Positions 13,776 to 14,034 of a stretch of DNA of 14,034 nucleotides are shown here, in pieces. The notes beneath the pieces are model-generated. The model had not been told where the DNA came from. It searched no databases and worked only from the letters and a program-made list of their open reading frames with translations. Positions within the stretch are counted from its first letter, which is position 1, and each line of letters opens with the position of its first letter. The DNA comes from Dehalococcoidia bacterium. Its GTDB lineage: Bacteria; Chloroflexota; Dehalococcoidia; Lucifugimonadales; SHYF01. A program made the position numbers and the translations under genes. Where the stretch lies: the NCBI GenBank assembly GCA_009692985.1, contig SHYF01000029.1, forward strand, positions 1-14,034, in the 5' to 3' direction.

Positions 13776-13785
13776 GCCATGACAC
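13769..13785. promoter_or_regulatory. Palindromic operator candidate over the -35 box
   Basis: GTGTCA-AGCCA-TGACAC is a perfect 6-bp inverted repeat with a 5-bp spacer, overlapping the whole -35 hexamer of the promoter. Its position fits a repressor site blocking polymerase. No regulator gene is in the window. Confidence 0.45.
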
Positions 13786-13898
13786 ATATCGTTGGCAGGG
13801 CATACAAATGCGACGAAATGAACACAGTCAGCATCTCAAGCTCACCGATTGTGTTGTAGTATTGAGCAGCCACCCACAAACAGCTCTATCTTACAACG

Positions 13899-14034
13899 CT
13901 ACTTTATGTGAGGGGCGTATTCCGTTCCGATATGGCCCGTCTCTACCAGCTTCTCATATTCTGCGCCGCCGATGCCCAATACCTCGTTGTAAACGTACTC
14001 GTTATCCTCCCCCAACCGCACTGGGCCACGCCGC
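13899..14034 (-). CDS. CaiB/BaiF CoA-transferase family protein, C-terminal end (partial)
   Basis: The last 44 codons of a leftward gene that begins beyond the right edge end with TAG at 13899-13901. The tail contains GEDNEYVYNEVLGIGGAEYE followed by KLVETGHIGTEY. This is the characteristic ending of class III (CaiB/BaiF) CoA-transferases, which usually read GEHN-x-x-V-x-x-E-x-LG followed by a G-x-I region. Such enzymes swap CoA between carboxylic acids and would activate the substrate for the acyl-CoA genes that follow on the same strand. The intergenic promoter suggests the next genes can also be transcribed separately. Confidence 0.8.
   Translation of the reverse strand, partial: RRGPVRLGEDNEYVYNEVLGIGGAEYEKLVETGHIGTEYAPHIK

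Larger units (their letters stand above)
13503..13898. other. Intergenic region and long 5' leader
   Basis: These 396 bases separate the CoA-transferase stop from the dehydratase start. They contain the promoter and palindrome listed separately, leaving a leader of about 238 bases. No known riboswitch pattern or convincing protein gene was seen. A plus-strand frame at 13534-13746 has no Shine-Dalgarno and looks random. Confidence 0.55.

Overview
The window looks like chromosomal DNA of an uncultured, moderately GC-rich bacterium, most plausibly a Chloroflexota lineage (Dehalococcoidia or SAR202-like). This rests on the Thr/Pro-rich linker after the lipobox of the solute-binding protein, the mix of LLM oxidoreductase, CoA-transferase, acyl-CoA dehydrogenase and peptide-type ABC genes, a stand-alone core-MetE homologue, and dispersed palindromic repeats. 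Taxonomy is inferred from gene content only.

Layout. (1) 1-627, plus strand: the tail of an unidentified gene overlaps by 4 bp (GTGA) a methylated-DNA-protein cysteine methyltransferase. (2) 755-3025, minus strand: core-MetE-like protein, OsmC-like protein, a doubtful small membrane ORF and an SRPBCC protein, very closely spaced and probably one operon. (3) 3241-3582, plus strand: a small ABM-type monooxygenase-like gene, divergent from region 2. (4) 3772-4239, minus strand: a peroxiredoxin in which the codon for the peroxidatic cysteine is TGA. The frame is intact on both sides, and a stem-loop starts at the TGA, so this is very probably a selenocysteine peroxiredoxin that ordinary gene calling would truncate. 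(5) 4311-5241: a scar-like stretch with the 3' half of a tRNA-Gly but no 5' half, the first 70 codons of a gene resembling SIR2-like/STAND proteins cut off at a repeat, and about 380 bases with nothing recognisable. (6) 5242-14034, all minus strand: CoA-transferase tail, FAS1-like/MaoC dehydratase, acyl-CoA dehydrogenase, peptide/nickel-type ABC solute-binding lipoprotein and two permeases, enoyl-CoA hydratase/isomerase-like protein and LLM-class flavin oxidoreductase.

How the genes may work together (inference). Region 6 reads as an uptake-plus-catabolism locus: a family-5 binding protein and permeases bring in a small organic compound, a CoA-transferase activates it, and dehydrogenase, hot-dog dehydratase and crotonase act on the acyl-CoA. 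The LLM enzyme could perform an oxygenation or F420/FMN-dependent step. Transporter ATPases are not in the window. The dehydratase gene has a good sigma-70-type promoter about 240 bases upstream, with a perfect 6-5-6 palindrome over its -35 box.

A family of G/C-rich double-hairpin repeats occurs four times (about 653-716, 3642-3760, 4699-4862, 6493-6590). Two copies lie between convergent genes, one abuts the truncated gene, and one is enclosed by perfect 12-bp terminal inverted repeats (6475-6610), like a MITE. No CRISPR array, rRNA gene or transposase gene was seen.
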